Source: Bacteroides caecimuris
Lineage (GTDB): Bacteria; Bacteroidota; Bacteroidia; Bacteroidales; Bacteroidaceae
Assembly: GCF_001688725.2 (NCBI RefSeq)
Contig: NZ_CP015401.2
Coordinates: forward strand, 2,728,001 to 2,792,000
Reading direction: 5' to 3'
Length of the DNA: 64,000 nucleotides
Part shown: positions 1-8,804 of the stretch, in pieces
Layout of the letters: each line of letters starts with the position of its first letter
How positions within the stretch are numbered: the stretch's first letter is position 1
The notes under the pieces: model-generated
The model's database searches: none
What the model was told of the DNA's origin: nothing
The model's input: only the letters and a program-made list of their open reading frames with translations
Position numbers and translations under genes: made by a program

Positions 1-987
1 GACTGCTATACGAAGTGCAGACTCGGCACGACGGTGCTGCGTACGAAACCAAAATGTGCCGACAATACCCAGCAGAATATTGAGCAATAAAAAGCCCATC
101 ATCCAAAGATGTATCTGTACTTGATTATAACTCCCTTGCTGGAAGCCATCCCGCAGATCTTCATAATCATGCACTTTCAGGATGAATAAGTTACCGACAC
201 TCAACTGGTTGGCAGACAATTTCATCAAACGTTCCGCAAAGTCTTTAGAAGTCCCCGGTTTCACACGCAGGCAAACTTCTACATCTGAAGGATAAAGTTC
301 ACTATCAAGTTTGGCCATTATCTTTTCAGAAAGAGCAATGGCTACATACCGGTCACTATAATTAGCCCAGAAGTCATTGTAACGCACTTTCTTCGATACT
401 CCTCCTATCTTGTATACTCTCGTAGAATCATCCACATCGACCATTTCTTTACCCAACAGTGTACGATCGCCTTTATAATCTTTGGACCAGCAATTTTCAC
501 CAACAACCACATTGCCATTCCTCAAAGCTTGTACCAACGGCTGATAACCACGTCCATCAGCACTTTGGTAACGGAAGACCTGAAAAAAGTCAGGGGTTAC
601 CGAACGCCGTAGCGGATGAATAACCAATGTATCGATACGCAAAATACTACCGGAATTATTCCCGATATAGGGACGCGCATTTCTGGATATTGAAACGACC
701 TCCACTTCCGGCAATCTCCGGAGACGATTGGTCAATTCAACAATGTCTTGTCCTAAAGATGTACTCTTTTGCTCTTTCGAAAGATAGGAATTACTCTTTT
801 CGTTTTTCAGGCTTAGTTCCAAATAATACGTATCGGTAATATCAAATCCTACCGGTTCGTAATAAGTACGCGCTGTCACATACGTCCGATCGACCACATA
901 CCACAGGACCACAAAAACAATTAACAGTTCTGACCATAACCATCCGTTTGACCGGCGCTCGTTCCATATTTGTTTTAATAGTTGCAT
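1..987 (-). CDS. FtsX-like ABC transporter permease, partial (C-terminus outside window)
   Basis: An open frame of 329 codons begins with ATG at 987 and runs off the left edge without a stop. The N-terminus (MQLLKQIWNERRSNGWLWSE) has one hydrophobic segment at about residues 18-32. A long extracytoplasmic MacB_PCD-like domain follows, and a second membrane segment near residues 297-312 leads into the charged FtsX loop (RTQHRRAESALR). This is the usual order for MacB-type permeases, so the missing part should hold the last two to three helices. It is the last visible gene of an operon with the permease, DUF2807 protein, ATPase and adaptor upstream on the same strand. The substrate is unknown; Bacteroides carries many such sets. 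Confidence 0.85.
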   Translation of the reverse strand, partial: MQLLKQIWNERRSNGWLWSELLIVFVVLWYVVDRTYVTARTYYEPVGFDITDTYYLELSLKNEKSNSYLSKEQKSTSLGQDIVELTNRLRRLPEVEVVSISRNARPYIGNNSGSILRIDTLVIHPLRRSVTPDFFQVFRYQSADGRGYQPLVQALRNGNVVVGENCWSKDYKGDRTLLGKEMVDVDDSTRVYKIGGVSKKVRYNDFWANYSDRYVAIALSEKIMAKLDSELYPSDVEVCLRVKPGTSKDFAERLMKLSANQLSVGNLFILKVHDYEDLRDGFQQGSYNQVQIHLWMMGFLLLNILLGIVGTFWFRTQHRRAESALRIAV

Positions 988-1016
988 TTTCTTTAGAATT
1001 TAGATGAGTTGAAGAA

Positions 1017-2306
1017 TTATCTTTCGTTGATGGCATCCACAATATTGGTGCAGGTTACTCTCCATGCCGGAATGGCGGCACTTAGCAAATTGAGTAGGAA
1101 GCAAGCCAAAAATGCCAGCAGGAATACGGTAGGGTCGAACAGTAAGTCGACACACATGGTCCGCAAATCTTCCACCCCATTGGATACAAAGTCTACGGAG
1201 AAAAGCATTCCTCCCAAAAGGAAAGCGGCGACATAACTTAATACCAGTCCGAGAATTCCTCCGAACAGGGAATAAAGCATATTTTCGGATAGTACCTGCA
1301 TCATAAGTTCCCCTCTGGATGCACCAAAGGCTTTTCGCACTCCTATTTCGGAGATACGCTTACGCATACGTGACAAAGTAAGTCCGGACAAGTTGACGGC
1401 AGGGACGATCAACAAGACAAGTAATGTCAGTATGTATTGCCGTATTGCTTCTTTCACAGCCGGAGGATTGTTGGAGGAATAGCGTTGCGCGGCTACGAAA
1501 TAAGTATCAGGCTGTCCGTGATAGAGTAAATCGAAATTGGGATGCCCTGCCATAAAGATAGTCCGTAAGCGGTCCGCTTCCTGCCGAATAGCCGGAAAAT
1601 CGTCTTTCGATTTAGCCAGTATATAGACGGCAGTCATACCCATGATATTGTCATCGCCCCAAGTGGCTGTGAAGGCATTTGTAGAACTCAAAGGAATCCA
1701 AACTTGCGCATAGGCGTACTTCGCCAGTTTAGAGACCGGACGTACCACTCCGCAAACAATATAAGCCGAATGATTCAGAAGGAATGTTTTCCCAACCACT
1801 TCTGACGTTCCGAACAAGCGGCGAGCCATATCTTCGGAAATCACCGCTTTGTCTGCTCCGGCATCAAAATCAGCATTATCATACGGTTTACCGGATAGAA
1901 ACTTAAATTCAAATATTTTCCAGAAATCATCGTCTGTTTGCAACACACTACAACTTTCCATCTCACCTGCCGGTTTAGCAGCCAGCATGGTTTCCTGCCC
2001 GATATTGGTTATGGAAACAGCTTCGGGAATTGTCATTGCTTTGAAACAAGCCTTTGCCGTATTGTATCCGATAGCGCCATTGCTTTGCCAATTCACGTTA
2101 GACTTATTTTGAAGGCCTGCGAAACGGAAAATGAGCATCCGGTCACGATGGGTTTCCGGCGCAAAGGGAGCAATAGTCGCACGTAAAGTAATCACGATCA
2201 CCATTATCATAGCAATAGCCAAAGCTGTACCAATAATGGAAATAGAAGAAAGCAGTTTATTTTCTCCCAACAGATGGAATGCTTGTTTAAAATAGAGTTT
2301 TATCAT
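1017..2306 (-). CDS. FtsX/MacB-type ABC transporter permease
   Basis: This 429-residue inner-membrane protein has the MacB permease layout. There is one N-terminal helix (about residues 19-44), a periplasmic MacB_PCD domain of about 230 residues, then three helices of the FtsX domain (about 285-415). The loop RKRISEIGVRKAFGASRGEL is the characteristic FtsX cytoplasmic segment that contacts the ATPase. It lies 29 bp from the next permease, so the two probably act together, either as a heterodimer or as alternative permeases served by the single ATPase. The family does tripartite efflux or mechanotransmission rather than classic transport. The substrate cannot be read from the sequence. Confidence 0.88.
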   Translation of the reverse strand: MIKLYFKQAFHLLGENKLLSSISIIGTALAIAMIMVIVITLRATIAPFAPETHRDRMLIFRFAGLQNKSNVNWQSNGAIGYNTAKACFKAMTIPEAVSITNIGQETMLAAKPAGEMESCSVLQTDDDFWKIFEFKFLSGKPYDNADFDAGADKAVISEDMARRLFGTSEVVGKTFLLNHSAYIVCGVVRPVSKLAKYAYAQVWIPLSSTNAFTATWGDDNIMGMTAVYILAKSKDDFPAIRQEADRLRTIFMAGHPNFDLLYHGQPDTYFVAAQRYSSNNPPAVKEAIRQYILTLLVLLIVPAVNLSGLTLSRMRKRISEIGVRKAFGASRGELMMQVLSENMLYSLFGGILGLVLSYVAAFLLGGMLFSVDFVSNGVEDLRTMCVDLLFDPTVFLLAFLACFLLNLLSAAIPAWRVTCTNIVDAINER

Positions 2307-2403
2307 GATCGTTATCAGTATAAAGTTCAGTATATTTCTTACTCATCTTTTTTATTCTTTTTTCGATTAGGTTACACAGTAGTTCGTCAAAGAACGTTCT
2401 ACG

Positions 2404-3030
2404 TTAGAAGTTCCAGCCCTTCTTTGTTATATCCTTACATTTCAAGTTTTTGTGATTGATTTTACCAACACCATCCTTTTTAAAGAAAGCAGTATCAGCC
2501 TTACCCGATAAAGTGATATTTCCTACTCCATCCACTTTAGCCTTGATAACACTACAGTCAACATTCATTTTCATATTGCCTACTCCGTCGACATCAAGTT
2601 TCAGTTCATCGCAATGAAGATTTTTCACGTTGCAATTTCCCACTCCGTCGAGTTCGAAAGCTATATTTTTAAGATTCAATTTTTCCTTTGCATCAAAGTT
2701 CCCTACCCCGTCGATTTTCACTTTACTCAAATCGGGAGCAGTTATATAAAAAATCAAATTCTTGACATTCTTTGCATTCTTCTCTTTATAATCGATAACC
2801 AGTGTACCATTCTTCACCGTTACCCGGGTTTTCTCTACAAATTCGGAAGGTCCTTCCAAACGGCAGGTACATTCTGCCGATTGAGCGAAAATAATATTTC
2901 CGACAGATTGCAGGTTGATGGCAGAAAATTTGCCTACATTATAATCTTTACTCACATTTTGTGCCGATAGCGAACAAAAAGCAACACTTAACAGGACAGC
3001 TATCGCAACGATGAAAATATTCTTTGTCAT
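2404..3030 (-). CDS. DUF2807 (GIN domain) putative adhesin-like secreted protein
   Basis: This is a 208-residue protein with a clear signal peptide (MTKNIFIVAIAVLLSVAFCS, then LSAQ). The body is a repetitive beta structure with five copies of a DGVGN/DGVGK turn at intervals of about 21 residues (roughly residues 106, 128, 149, 168, 187). That fits the right-handed beta-solenoid known for the DUF2807 'putative auto-transporter adhesin, head GIN' family. It sits inside the efflux operon between the ATPase and the first permease. Family members are common next to such transporters in Bacteroides, but their role is not established. It is probably periplasmic or surface exposed. Confidence 0.85.
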   Translation of the reverse strand: MTKNIFIVAIAVLLSVAFCSLSAQNVSKDYNVGKFSAINLQSVGNIIFAQSAECTCRLEGPSEFVEKTRVTVKNGTLVIDYKEKNAKNVKNLIFYITAPDLSKVKIDGVGNFDAKEKLNLKNIAFELDGVGNCNVKNLHCDELKLDVDGVGNMKMNVDCSVIKAKVDGVGNITLSGKADTAFFKKDGVGKINHKNLKCKDITKKGWNF

Positions 3031-3097
3031 ATTGGTTTTTAATTTAGAGAGATATTATTCTGTTTTCTATTTAGTTTTATGTATACAACGCAGGTTC

Positions 3098-3763
3098 CTA
3101 TTGCACCTGTCGTCCGTCAAAGAAACGGATCGTACGCGAAGTCTGCTTCGCCTGTTCTTCATTATGGGTGACCATAACAATGGTGCGTCCGTCTTCTTTA
3201 TTCAACCGGTGAAGCAGTTCCATTACTTCGGCTCCCATCCTTGAATCCAAGTTACCAGTCGGCTCATCGGCAAGGATTATTTCGGGATTACCGATAATAG
3301 CACGGGCAATAGCTACACGTTGGCACTGTCCACCGGAAAGTTGTGTAGGAAAATGTCTCATACGATGGCTTAACCCTACTTTTTTCAATACCTCTTGCGC
3401 CAACCGCTTTCGCTCACTACTGCCAACACGGCGATAAAGTAGAGGTAGCTCCACATTATCCATTACACTTAACGAATTAATCAGATGGAAAGACTGAAAC
3501 ACAAAACCAAGCGTTTTATTACGGAAAATCGCCAATTCTTTATCTTTCATTCCTTCGGTACGTATTCCATTGATTTCCACTATTCCCTTGGTAGGTGCGT
3601 CAAGTAATCCCATTATATTCAACAATGTAGATTTTCCGCACCCGGAAGGTCCCATTATACTTAGGAATTCTCCACGTTCTACCGTCAGATTCACATTTTC
3701 CAACGCTACCGTTTCAATCTCATCAGTACGGTAAATTTTGGAAAGAGAGTTCAATGTTATCAT
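3098..3763 (-). CDS. ABC transporter ATP-binding protein (MacB/LolD type)
   Basis: This 221-residue nucleotide-binding protein has all expected motifs: Walker [12 protein letters not shown] (about residue 38), the Q-loop in FVFQSFHLI, signature [15 protein letters not shown] (about 141), Walker [14 protein letters not shown] and switch histidine MVTHN. The second-glycine insert typical of the LolD/MacB/FtsE branch is present. It follows the adaptor gene by 17 bp and should power the two FtsX permeases downstream. It lacks fused membrane helices, unlike E. coli MacB. Confidence 0.92.
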   Translation of the reverse strand: MITLNSLSKIYRTDEIETVALENVNLTVERGEFLSIMGPSGCGKSTLLNIMGLLDAPTKGIVEINGIRTEGMKDKELAIFRNKTLGFVFQSFHLINSLSVMDNVELPLLYRRVGSSERKRLAQEVLKKVGLSHRMRHFPTQLSGGQCQRVAIARAIIGNPEIILADEPTGNLDSRMGAEVMELLHRLNKEDGRTIVMVTHNEEQAKQTSRTIRFFDGRQVQ

Positions 3764-3780
3764 AACTTCTAGTATTTAAT

Positions 3781-5028
3781 TTATTTAATCTTCAGCTTAT
3801 TCTTGTTCTTATATGCACTCATATCGCTTACCACTACCTTGTCGCCCGGTTGCAATCCACTCAAAACTTCTACATATTCAAAGTTTGAATCCCCCAACTG
3901 TATCTTACGTTTGACCAGTTCATTGTCTGAGTTGCAGACAAACAATTCGTATTCACCACGCCCCACATAGAAAGAGCCATTGGCAACACGCATCACATCT
4001 TCCTTCACGGCATTCATCACATAAACATCTGTCTTCAATCCGGAGCGCAGACGACGGTGATTATCTTCCTTCAACTGAACCGTGAATGATATGACGCCAT
4101 TCTTGGATAACGGTGTTACACTACTGACCGTTCCTTCCAGTTTATCACTTCCTATCTTAACTATTGCTTTTCCTCCGGCTGCCACACGGTCGCCATACGT
4201 ATCAGCAATCTCGCCTTCTACCTTAAAATGACTTAAATCGGAAATGATAGCGACTTGTCCGCCTTCGGAAATCTGCGCACCAATCTGGTTATTAATATAG
4301 GTAAGAATAGCTCTGCGCGGAGAACGGATTTGCGCGTCATCCAAAGTACGTTTCTTTTCGGAGAGACTCTTACGGAAGATGTTAAAATCGAGTTCCTGTA
4401 CTTTCAGTTCGGCAGCAGCTACCTCCTTCTCATTTTTATATTGCTGCCGGAGTTGTTCGTACTCTAACTGGGCAACATTATAGCTCAATTCAGCCTGGCG
4501 CACTTTATCCGTTGTTCCCGCACCGAGACTGTCCAGATAGTGTTCATTTCTCAATTCCACCTTCATCCGGCTTAATTTCATAGCCGAAACTTTGATCTGC
4601 ATCGCCATATCCGAAAGCTTCGTCTGATTATTGACACGAAGCTGATCGAGCTTATACCGACGCATCTGCTCTTCGTCCAGCAACTTTTTATATTCGGTTT
4701 CCGTACTCTGAAGGTCGAGTTTCAGAATCGGAGTACCTACATCTACGCTATCTCCTCCTTTTTTATAAACTTCAAGAATACGACTGTTGATCGGAGAATT
4801 GATAATTTCTTCAAATGCAGGAACCACCTTGCCGGAAGCACTGACACTTACCTCAATAACTCCTGTATCGACTGTGGAAAAGACAAGATCTTTTGCCTCT
4901 ACTCCTGCCCTTAGTACAGATATAAGTACACCAATGACAACAATACTTGCCACCCCGATGGATGAATAACGAATGATCTTCTTGTTACGTTCTTTCTGAC
5001 GTACTTCTTTAGGAATTTCTCTGTCCAT
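3781..5028 (-). CDS. HlyD/MacA-type periplasmic adaptor subunit
   Basis: This is a 415-residue membrane fusion protein. A single N-terminal helix (about residues 20-42) anchors it in the inner membrane. A split lipoyl/barrel-sandwich hybrid flanks a long helical hairpin (about residues 110-235), rich in E, K, Q and L, with a beta-barrel domain behind it. The C-terminal part (GLQPGDKVVVSDM) is the membrane-proximal domain of RND/MacA adaptors. It is the first gene of the operon. A TAnnTTTG element lies on the minus strand at 5078-5085, about 50 bp upstream of the start. It probably links the FtsX permeases to a TolC-like channel encoded elsewhere. Confidence 0.88.
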   Translation of the reverse strand: MDREIPKEVRQKERNKKIIRYSSIGVASIVVIGVLISVLRAGVEAKDLVFSTVDTGVIEVSVSASGKVVPAFEEIINSPINSRILEVYKKGGDSVDVGTPILKLDLQSTETEYKKLLDEEQMRRYKLDQLRVNNQTKLSDMAMQIKVSAMKLSRMKVELRNEHYLDSLGAGTTDKVRQAELSYNVAQLEYEQLRQQYKNEKEVAAAELKVQELDFNIFRKSLSEKKRTLDDAQIRSPRRAILTYINNQIGAQISEGGQVAIISDLSHFKVEGEIADTYGDRVAAGGKAIVKIGSDKLEGTVSSVTPLSKNGVISFTVQLKEDNHRRLRSGLKTDVYVMNAVKEDVMRVANGSFYVGRGEYELFVCNSDNELVKRKIQLGDSNFEYVEVLSGLQPGDKVVVSDMSAYKNKNKLKIK

Positions 5029-5077
5029 ATCTGATCGTTTACGATTTTACCATGTATCAATTTAGCATTTCATATAC

Positions 5078-5085
5078 CAAATCTA
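5078..5085 (-). promoter_or_regulatory. Putative -7 element of the efflux operon promoter
   Basis: On the minus strand this reads TAGATTTG, which matches the Bacteroides -7 consensus TAnnTTTG. It is 50 bp upstream of the adaptor start at 5028. I do not see a convincing -33 TTTG box, so confidence is moderate. Confidence 0.45.
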
Positions 5086-5129
5086 TGCCAAAACCGTAAG
5101 TGATTGATAAATAGAATATAACAAAAAAC

Positions 5130-5157
5130 ACAGGGTGTCCGAAATCGGACACCCTGT
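5130..5157 (-). terminator. Rho-independent terminator of the LysM glucosaminidase gene
   Basis: A perfect 13-bp inverted repeat (ACAGGGTGTCCGA / TCGGACACCCTGT) with a 2-nt centre is followed on the minus strand by TGTTTTTTG. It lies 36 bp after the stop of the gene ending at 5193. Confidence 0.85.
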
Positions 5158-5192
5158 ACGCATTTACTGTTCAGAATATGAATGGAAAGTCT

Positions 5193-6098
5193 CTATCGCA
5201 GACGCAAACGGTCTCCTATTTCCGGAACATATTCACCATCCTTACGATTCATTTTATACAGATTTTTGAGACGAATACCATATTTTTGAGAGATGCCATG
5301 CATGGAATCTCCATCCTTCACAATATATACAGTATAAGGTTTGGAAGCCTTTTTCTTCTTGCTCTTCAAGTAGATGATATCCCCTTTCATCAAGGTATAA
5401 TCACGCTGTAAGTCGTTGTACGTCACAAGTTTCTTCCAGCTAATGCCGAACTCGTTACCTAAATCTTTAAAGGTATCACCGCTGCGAGCTACCACATAAG
5501 CGATATCATTAGCAATATACACCTGATGTGGATTCATCAACCAAGGATTCTTTTTCAGTTTCCGTTCCGAATATACACCCTTACGGTCATATTTATACAG
5601 GTCATAATCTTCGATAATTGTAATCAAGCGGTTAGCGTATGAAGGATCGGTAGCATAGCCTGCTTTTTTCAGTCCACGCGCCCAGCCTTTATAATCGGTG
5701 ATATTCAGTTTGAAAAGAAAAGCGTAACGGGCACCTCTTCTAAGGAAGACGGAATGATCTTCGTAAGAGTCACGCGGATGCTTATAAGCACGGAAACATT
5801 CGTTGCGGGCATCATCATCATGACGGACCGTACGTCCCCGCCAACTGCCACCACACTTAATACCAAAGTGGTTATTACTCTTCCGTGCCAACTGGCTGTA
5901 TCCGGCACCGCTTTCCAGCAATCCTTGCGCCAACGTGATACTCGCCGGAATCTTATGAAGCTTCATCTGTTCAACAGCCAAATCACTATACTTATTTATA
6001 TATTCGACGTAACGGGCATTCCGTTTCTGTGCCTGCATTCCTACGGCAAAGAAAAAAACAACGGTTAAAAAGATAAATCTATGCAGTTTATTCTCCAT
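5193..6098 (-). CDS. Glucosaminidase-domain LysM protein (cell wall hydrolase)
   Basis: This is a 301-residue secreted protein with a signal peptide of about 23 residues ending in VGMQAQ. Residues ~35-180 form a FlgJ/Auto-type N-acetylglucosaminidase domain; the motifs ITLAQGLLESGAGYSQLARK (catalytic Glu in LLESG), NNHFGIKC and AGYATDPSYANRLI are typical. Two LysM repeats follow, one near residues 200-250 (VARSGDTFKDLGNEFGIS) and one at the C-terminus (YIVKDGDSMHGISQKYGI). It should bind and cleave peptidoglycan glycan strands in the periplasm. It is monocistronic, with its own terminator, and divergent from cdd. Confidence 0.88.
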   Translation of the reverse strand: MENKLHRFIFLTVVFFFAVGMQAQKRNARYVEYINKYSDLAVEQMKLHKIPASITLAQGLLESGAGYSQLARKSNNHFGIKCGGSWRGRTVRHDDDARNECFRAYKHPRDSYEDHSVFLRRGARYAFLFKLNITDYKGWARGLKKAGYATDPSYANRLITIIEDYDLYKYDRKGVYSERKLKKNPWLMNPHQVYIANDIAYVVARSGDTFKDLGNEFGISWKKLVTYNDLQRDYTLMKGDIIYLKSKKKKASKPYTVYIVKDGDSMHGISQKYGIRLKNLYKMNRKDGEYVPEIGDRLRLR

Positions 6099-6143
6099 TT
6101 TTATTCAGATGTGAATTAGATGGCACAAAAATCCGAAAAATAA

Positions 6144-6173
6144 TTGGGATTATCAATCTCTTTCCTAACTTTG
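6144..6173 (+). promoter_or_regulatory. Bacteroides-type promoter of cdd
   Basis: The -7 element TAACTTTG is at 6166-6173 and a TTG of the -33 box at 6144-6146, separated by 19 bp, the usual Bacteroides spacing. This predicts a start of transcription near 6180 and a leader of about 28 nt. Confidence 0.7.
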
Positions 6174-6208
6174 TAACATTAATTGTAGAAACCAATACCC
6201 TGACGTAT

Positions 6209-6691
6209 ATGAAAGACCTCACAATTACCGCTATTATCAAAGTATATCAATATGATGAGTTGAATGAGGCTGATCGGGCACTTATGACGGCAGCCATGGA
6301 AGCAACAACTCGTAGTTATTCTCCATACTCCCACTTCTCCGTAGGTGCCGCTGCGCTATTGGGCAACGGAACGGTGGTTACAGGAACCAATCAGGAAAAC
6401 GCGGCCTATCCGTCGGGACTTTGTGCAGAACGTACTACATTATTCTATGCCAACTCCCAATATCCCGACCAACCGGTTGTCACTCTTGCCATTGCGGCAC
6501 GAACGGAAAAGGATTTTATCGACCTTCCGATTCCCCCCTGCGGCGCTTGCCGGCAAGTGATTCTGGAAACGGAAAAACGTTACAAACACCCCATCCGCAT
6601 CCTATTATATGGCAAAGAATGTATCTATGAAGTAAAAAGTATAGGAGATCTACTGCCGTTATCATTTGACGCATCAGCAATGGAGGATTAA
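6209..6691 (+). CDS. cdd: Cytidine deaminase
   Basis: This 160-residue protein would catalyse hydrolytic deamination of cytidine and deoxycytidine in pyrimidine salvage. It has the family motifs: YSHFSVGAA (substrate pocket), TGTNQENAAYPSGLCAERTT with the catalytic Glu in CAERT, and the zinc-binding PPCGACRQVI. Length fits the homotetrameric class. The start at 6209 is supported by the promoter just upstream. Confidence 0.95.
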   Translation: MKDLTITAIIKVYQYDELNEADRALMTAAMEATTRSYSPYSHFSVGAAALLGNGTVVTGTNQENAAYPSGLCAERTTLFYANSQYPDQPVVTLAIAARTEKDFIDLPIPPCGACRQVILETEKRYKHPIRILLYGKECIYEVKSIGDLLPLSFDASAMED

Positions 6692-6985
6692 TGGGGCAAA
6701 AAGTCTTTTCTTCACGCCTTCACAATCTCCACTGTTTGCATTTTCATAGCCTGTAACCTTCGCATCGGTAGTGTCAATCTTAGCATATTGAGCAGTTTGC
6801 ATTTGAGCAGCCGAATGCTTACAATAAAATATACGAGAAGACGGTAGTTTATCAGTAATAAGAAGGCGAAAAGACATTGTGATCCTAGCCAATGCCGTAA
6901 TGTTATTATCCGACTCGTCACCATGCGTACTCAAAACACTCAAAAAGACAAAGACAACGACAAAGGATTCTAATCTTCTTGCCAT
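6674..6985 (-). CDS. Possible small secreted protein (weak)
   Basis: Between cdd and the RclA-like gene there are about 360 bp. The minus strand holds a 103-codon frame with a hydrophobic N-terminus (about residues 8-18), the stretch NNITALARIT, and two later cysteines. The start would be at 6985; the 3' end overlaps the cdd 3' end by 18 bp. NITALA faintly recalls the NVEALA motif of small secreted Bacteroidetes peptides, but I cannot recognise a family and no clear promoter or ribosome site was found. It may be real, decayed, or chance. Confidence 0.25.
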   Translation of the reverse strand: MARRLESFVVVFVFLSVLSTHGDESDNNITALARITMSFRLLITDKLPSSRIFYCKHSAAQMQTAQYAKIDTTDAKVTGYENANSGDCEGVKKRLFAPLILHC

Positions 6986-7049
6986 TATGAAACAAATCGT
7001 ATTTTCAGACTGTTATATAGTCTCATACGAATCGTCAATACAAGAAGTT

Positions 7050-8423
7050 ATGAAACAATATGATGCAATTATTATAGGATTCGGCAAGGCAGGGAAAACC
7101 CTGGCTGCCGAACTATCGAACCGCGGATGGCAAGTGGCCATCGTAGAACGTTCTAACATGATGTATGGAGGTACTTGTCCGAACGTAGCCTGTATTCCAA
7201 CCAAAACACTGGTGCATGAGGCAGAGGTTTCCGCCTTGCTTCACCACGATGATTTTCCGCAACAGGCGAATATGTATAAACAAGCCATCGACCGAAAGAA
7301 CCGTCTCACTTCCTTTCTTAGAAATGATAACTACGAAAGATTAAGTAAACGTCCCAACGTGACTATTTATACCGGAACAGGGTCTTTCATATCCGCCGAT
7401 ACCATAAAAGTGGAACTTCCCGAAAGCGAAATCGAACTGAAAGGAAAAGAGATCTTTATCAACACGGGGGCTACTCCCATTATCCCTGCAATAGATGGTA
7501 TTCAGCAAAGTCAGCATGTATATACCAGCAGCGCACTTCTGGAATTAAGCGTACTTCCTCATCACCTGATTATCATAGGTGGAGGATATATCGGACTGGA
7601 GTTTGCTTCTATGTATGCCAATTTCGGCAGTAAAGTAACGATACTGGAAGGAGGAAACAAATTTATGCCTTGCGAAGATCGGGATATTGCAAACAGCGTC
7701 AAAGAAGTGATGGAGAAGAAAGGTATTGAAATCCATCTGAACGCTCGGGCGCAGTCTATCCACGACACGAATGACGGAGTGACAGTGACCTACTCGGACG
7801 TATCCGACGGTACTCCTTATTATGTAGATGGGGATGCCATTCTTATCGCAACGGGACGTAAACCGATGATTGAGGGATTGGATCTGCAAGCAGCGGGCGT
7901 AAAAGTTGATGCCCACGGAGCTATCATCATAAACGATCAGTTACGCACTACTGTTCCTCATATATGGGCAATGGGAGATGTGAAAGGCGGATCACAGTTT
8001 ACTTATCTCTCGCTGGATGATTTCCGGATTATCCGCGATCAGCTCTTCGGCGACAAGAAACGTGATATCGGAGACCGTGATCCTATACAATATGCAGTGT
8101 TTATTGATCCGCCATTGGCACATATCGGAATCAGTGAAGAAGAAGCGCTGAAAAGAGGATACTCATTCAAGGTTTCCCGGTTGCCGGCATCCTCCATCGT
8201 CCGTACCCGTACATTGAGGCAGACAGATGGTATGCTAAAAGCTATCATCAATAATCATAACGGGAAGATTATGGGCTGTACTCTATTCTGCACCGATGCT
8301 TCAGAAATTATCAATATCGTAGCTATGGCAATAAAAACAGGGCAGACGTCTACGTTCTTGCGCGATTTTATCTTCACACATCCCAGCATGAGTGAGGGAT
8401 TAAACCAACTGTTTGATGTATAA
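7050..8423 (+). CDS. RclA/mercuric-reductase-like FAD-dependent disulfide oxidoreductase
   Basis: This pyridine nucleotide-disulfide oxidoreductase of 457 residues starts at ATG 7050, after an AAGAAG ribosome site; an upstream in-frame ATG exists at 6987. It contains the FAD fold (AIIIGFGKAGKTLAAEL), the redox-active pair in GGTCPNVACIPTKTL, the NAD(P)H fold IIIGGGYIGLEFASMYA, IATGRKP, WAMGDVKGG and the dimerisation domain ending in FTHPSMSEGLNQLF. That C-terminus and the TKTL after the cysteine pair resemble E. coli RclA (YkgC) more than lipoamide dehydrogenase. RclA is a copper(II) reductase that protects against reactive chlorine; whether this one does the same is inference. Confidence 0.85.
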   Translation: MKQYDAIIIGFGKAGKTLAAELSNRGWQVAIVERSNMMYGGTCPNVACIPTKTLVHEAEVSALLHHDDFPQQANMYKQAIDRKNRLTSFLRNDNYERLSKRPNVTIYTGTGSFISADTIKVELPESEIELKGKEIFINTGATPIIPAIDGIQQSQHVYTSSALLELSVLPHHLIIIGGGYIGLEFASMYANFGSKVTILEGGNKFMPCEDRDIANSVKEVMEKKGIEIHLNARAQSIHDTNDGVTVTYSDVSDGTPYYVDGDAILIATGRKPMIEGLDLQAAGVKVDAHGAIIINDQLRTTVPHIWAMGDVKGGSQFTYLSLDDFRIIRDQLFGDKKRDIGDRDPIQYAVFIDPPLAHIGISEEEALKRGYSFKVSRLPASSIVRTRTLRQTDGMLKAIINNHNGKIMGCTLFCTDASEIINIVAMAIKTGQTSTFLRDFIFTHPSMSEGLNQLFDV

Positions 8424-8461
8424 GAATGAGAAAGAGTATAACTCACTTCTTTCTAAAACAA

Positions 8462-8534
8462 AGCCTCTGAATAGGGTAAACAGAGGCTCTATTGGGAGTA
8501 ATCGGAGGCTCTGAATGAGGTAAACGGGGCCTCT
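8462..8534 (+). repeat. Imperfect direct and inverted repeat after the RclA-like gene
   Basis: Two 26-bp units (8465-8490 and 8509-8534), both of the pattern CTCTGAATrrGGTAAACrGr and ending in CTCT, differ at about five positions and are offset by 44 bp. Each can fold: AGCCTCTG at 8462-8469 pairs with CAGAGGCT at 8482-8489, and GAGGC with GCCTC in the second unit. The region may act as a transcription terminator or stable 3' end, but no strong T-run follows. Confidence 0.5.
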
Positions 8535-8593
8535 GAATAAATGAAATTCATTCTTTTTTCAGTCTTAATAGAGTGAAATCGAATAAAAAGTAT

Positions 8594-8601
8594 TATCTTT
8601 G
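8594..8601 (+). promoter_or_regulatory. -7 element of the ABC-F gene promoter
   Basis: TATCTTTG matches TAnnTTTG exactly and is followed by GC, as in many Bacteroides promoters. Transcription would start near 8608, leaving a leader of almost 200 nt before the gene at 8805. Confidence 0.65.
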
Positions 8602-8607
8602 CAGTCA

Positions 8608-8804
8608 AGTTAAACTATATACCTACCGCAATGATAATTACTAAGTAAGACAACACTTCTAAGTAAACATCACTTTTCTTATATGCTTTTTCTATATTGT
8701 CAAGCATCACGAAATCCGTGTTGTTTAGCCAGTATTGTGTTTGTCGTTCCCCCTATCCTGTGATTTTTTCACTCTATTTTCAACCTCAAACCCAATAGAT
8801 CATC
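8608..8804 (+). promoter_or_regulatory. Long leader with a 5-codon upstream ORF before the ABC-F gene
   Basis: The leader holds ATG ATA ATT ACT AAG TAA at 8631-8648, a 5-codon frame encoding MIITK. Just past its stop, ACAACAC (8650-8656) can pair with GTGTTGT (8718-8724). The right arm overlaps a local CACG (8708-8711)/CGTG (8717-8720) hairpin, so the two pairings exclude each other. This is the arrangement expected of ribosome-mediated attenuation, known for several antibiotic-resistance ABC-F genes. The regulatory role is inferred. Confidence 0.4.
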
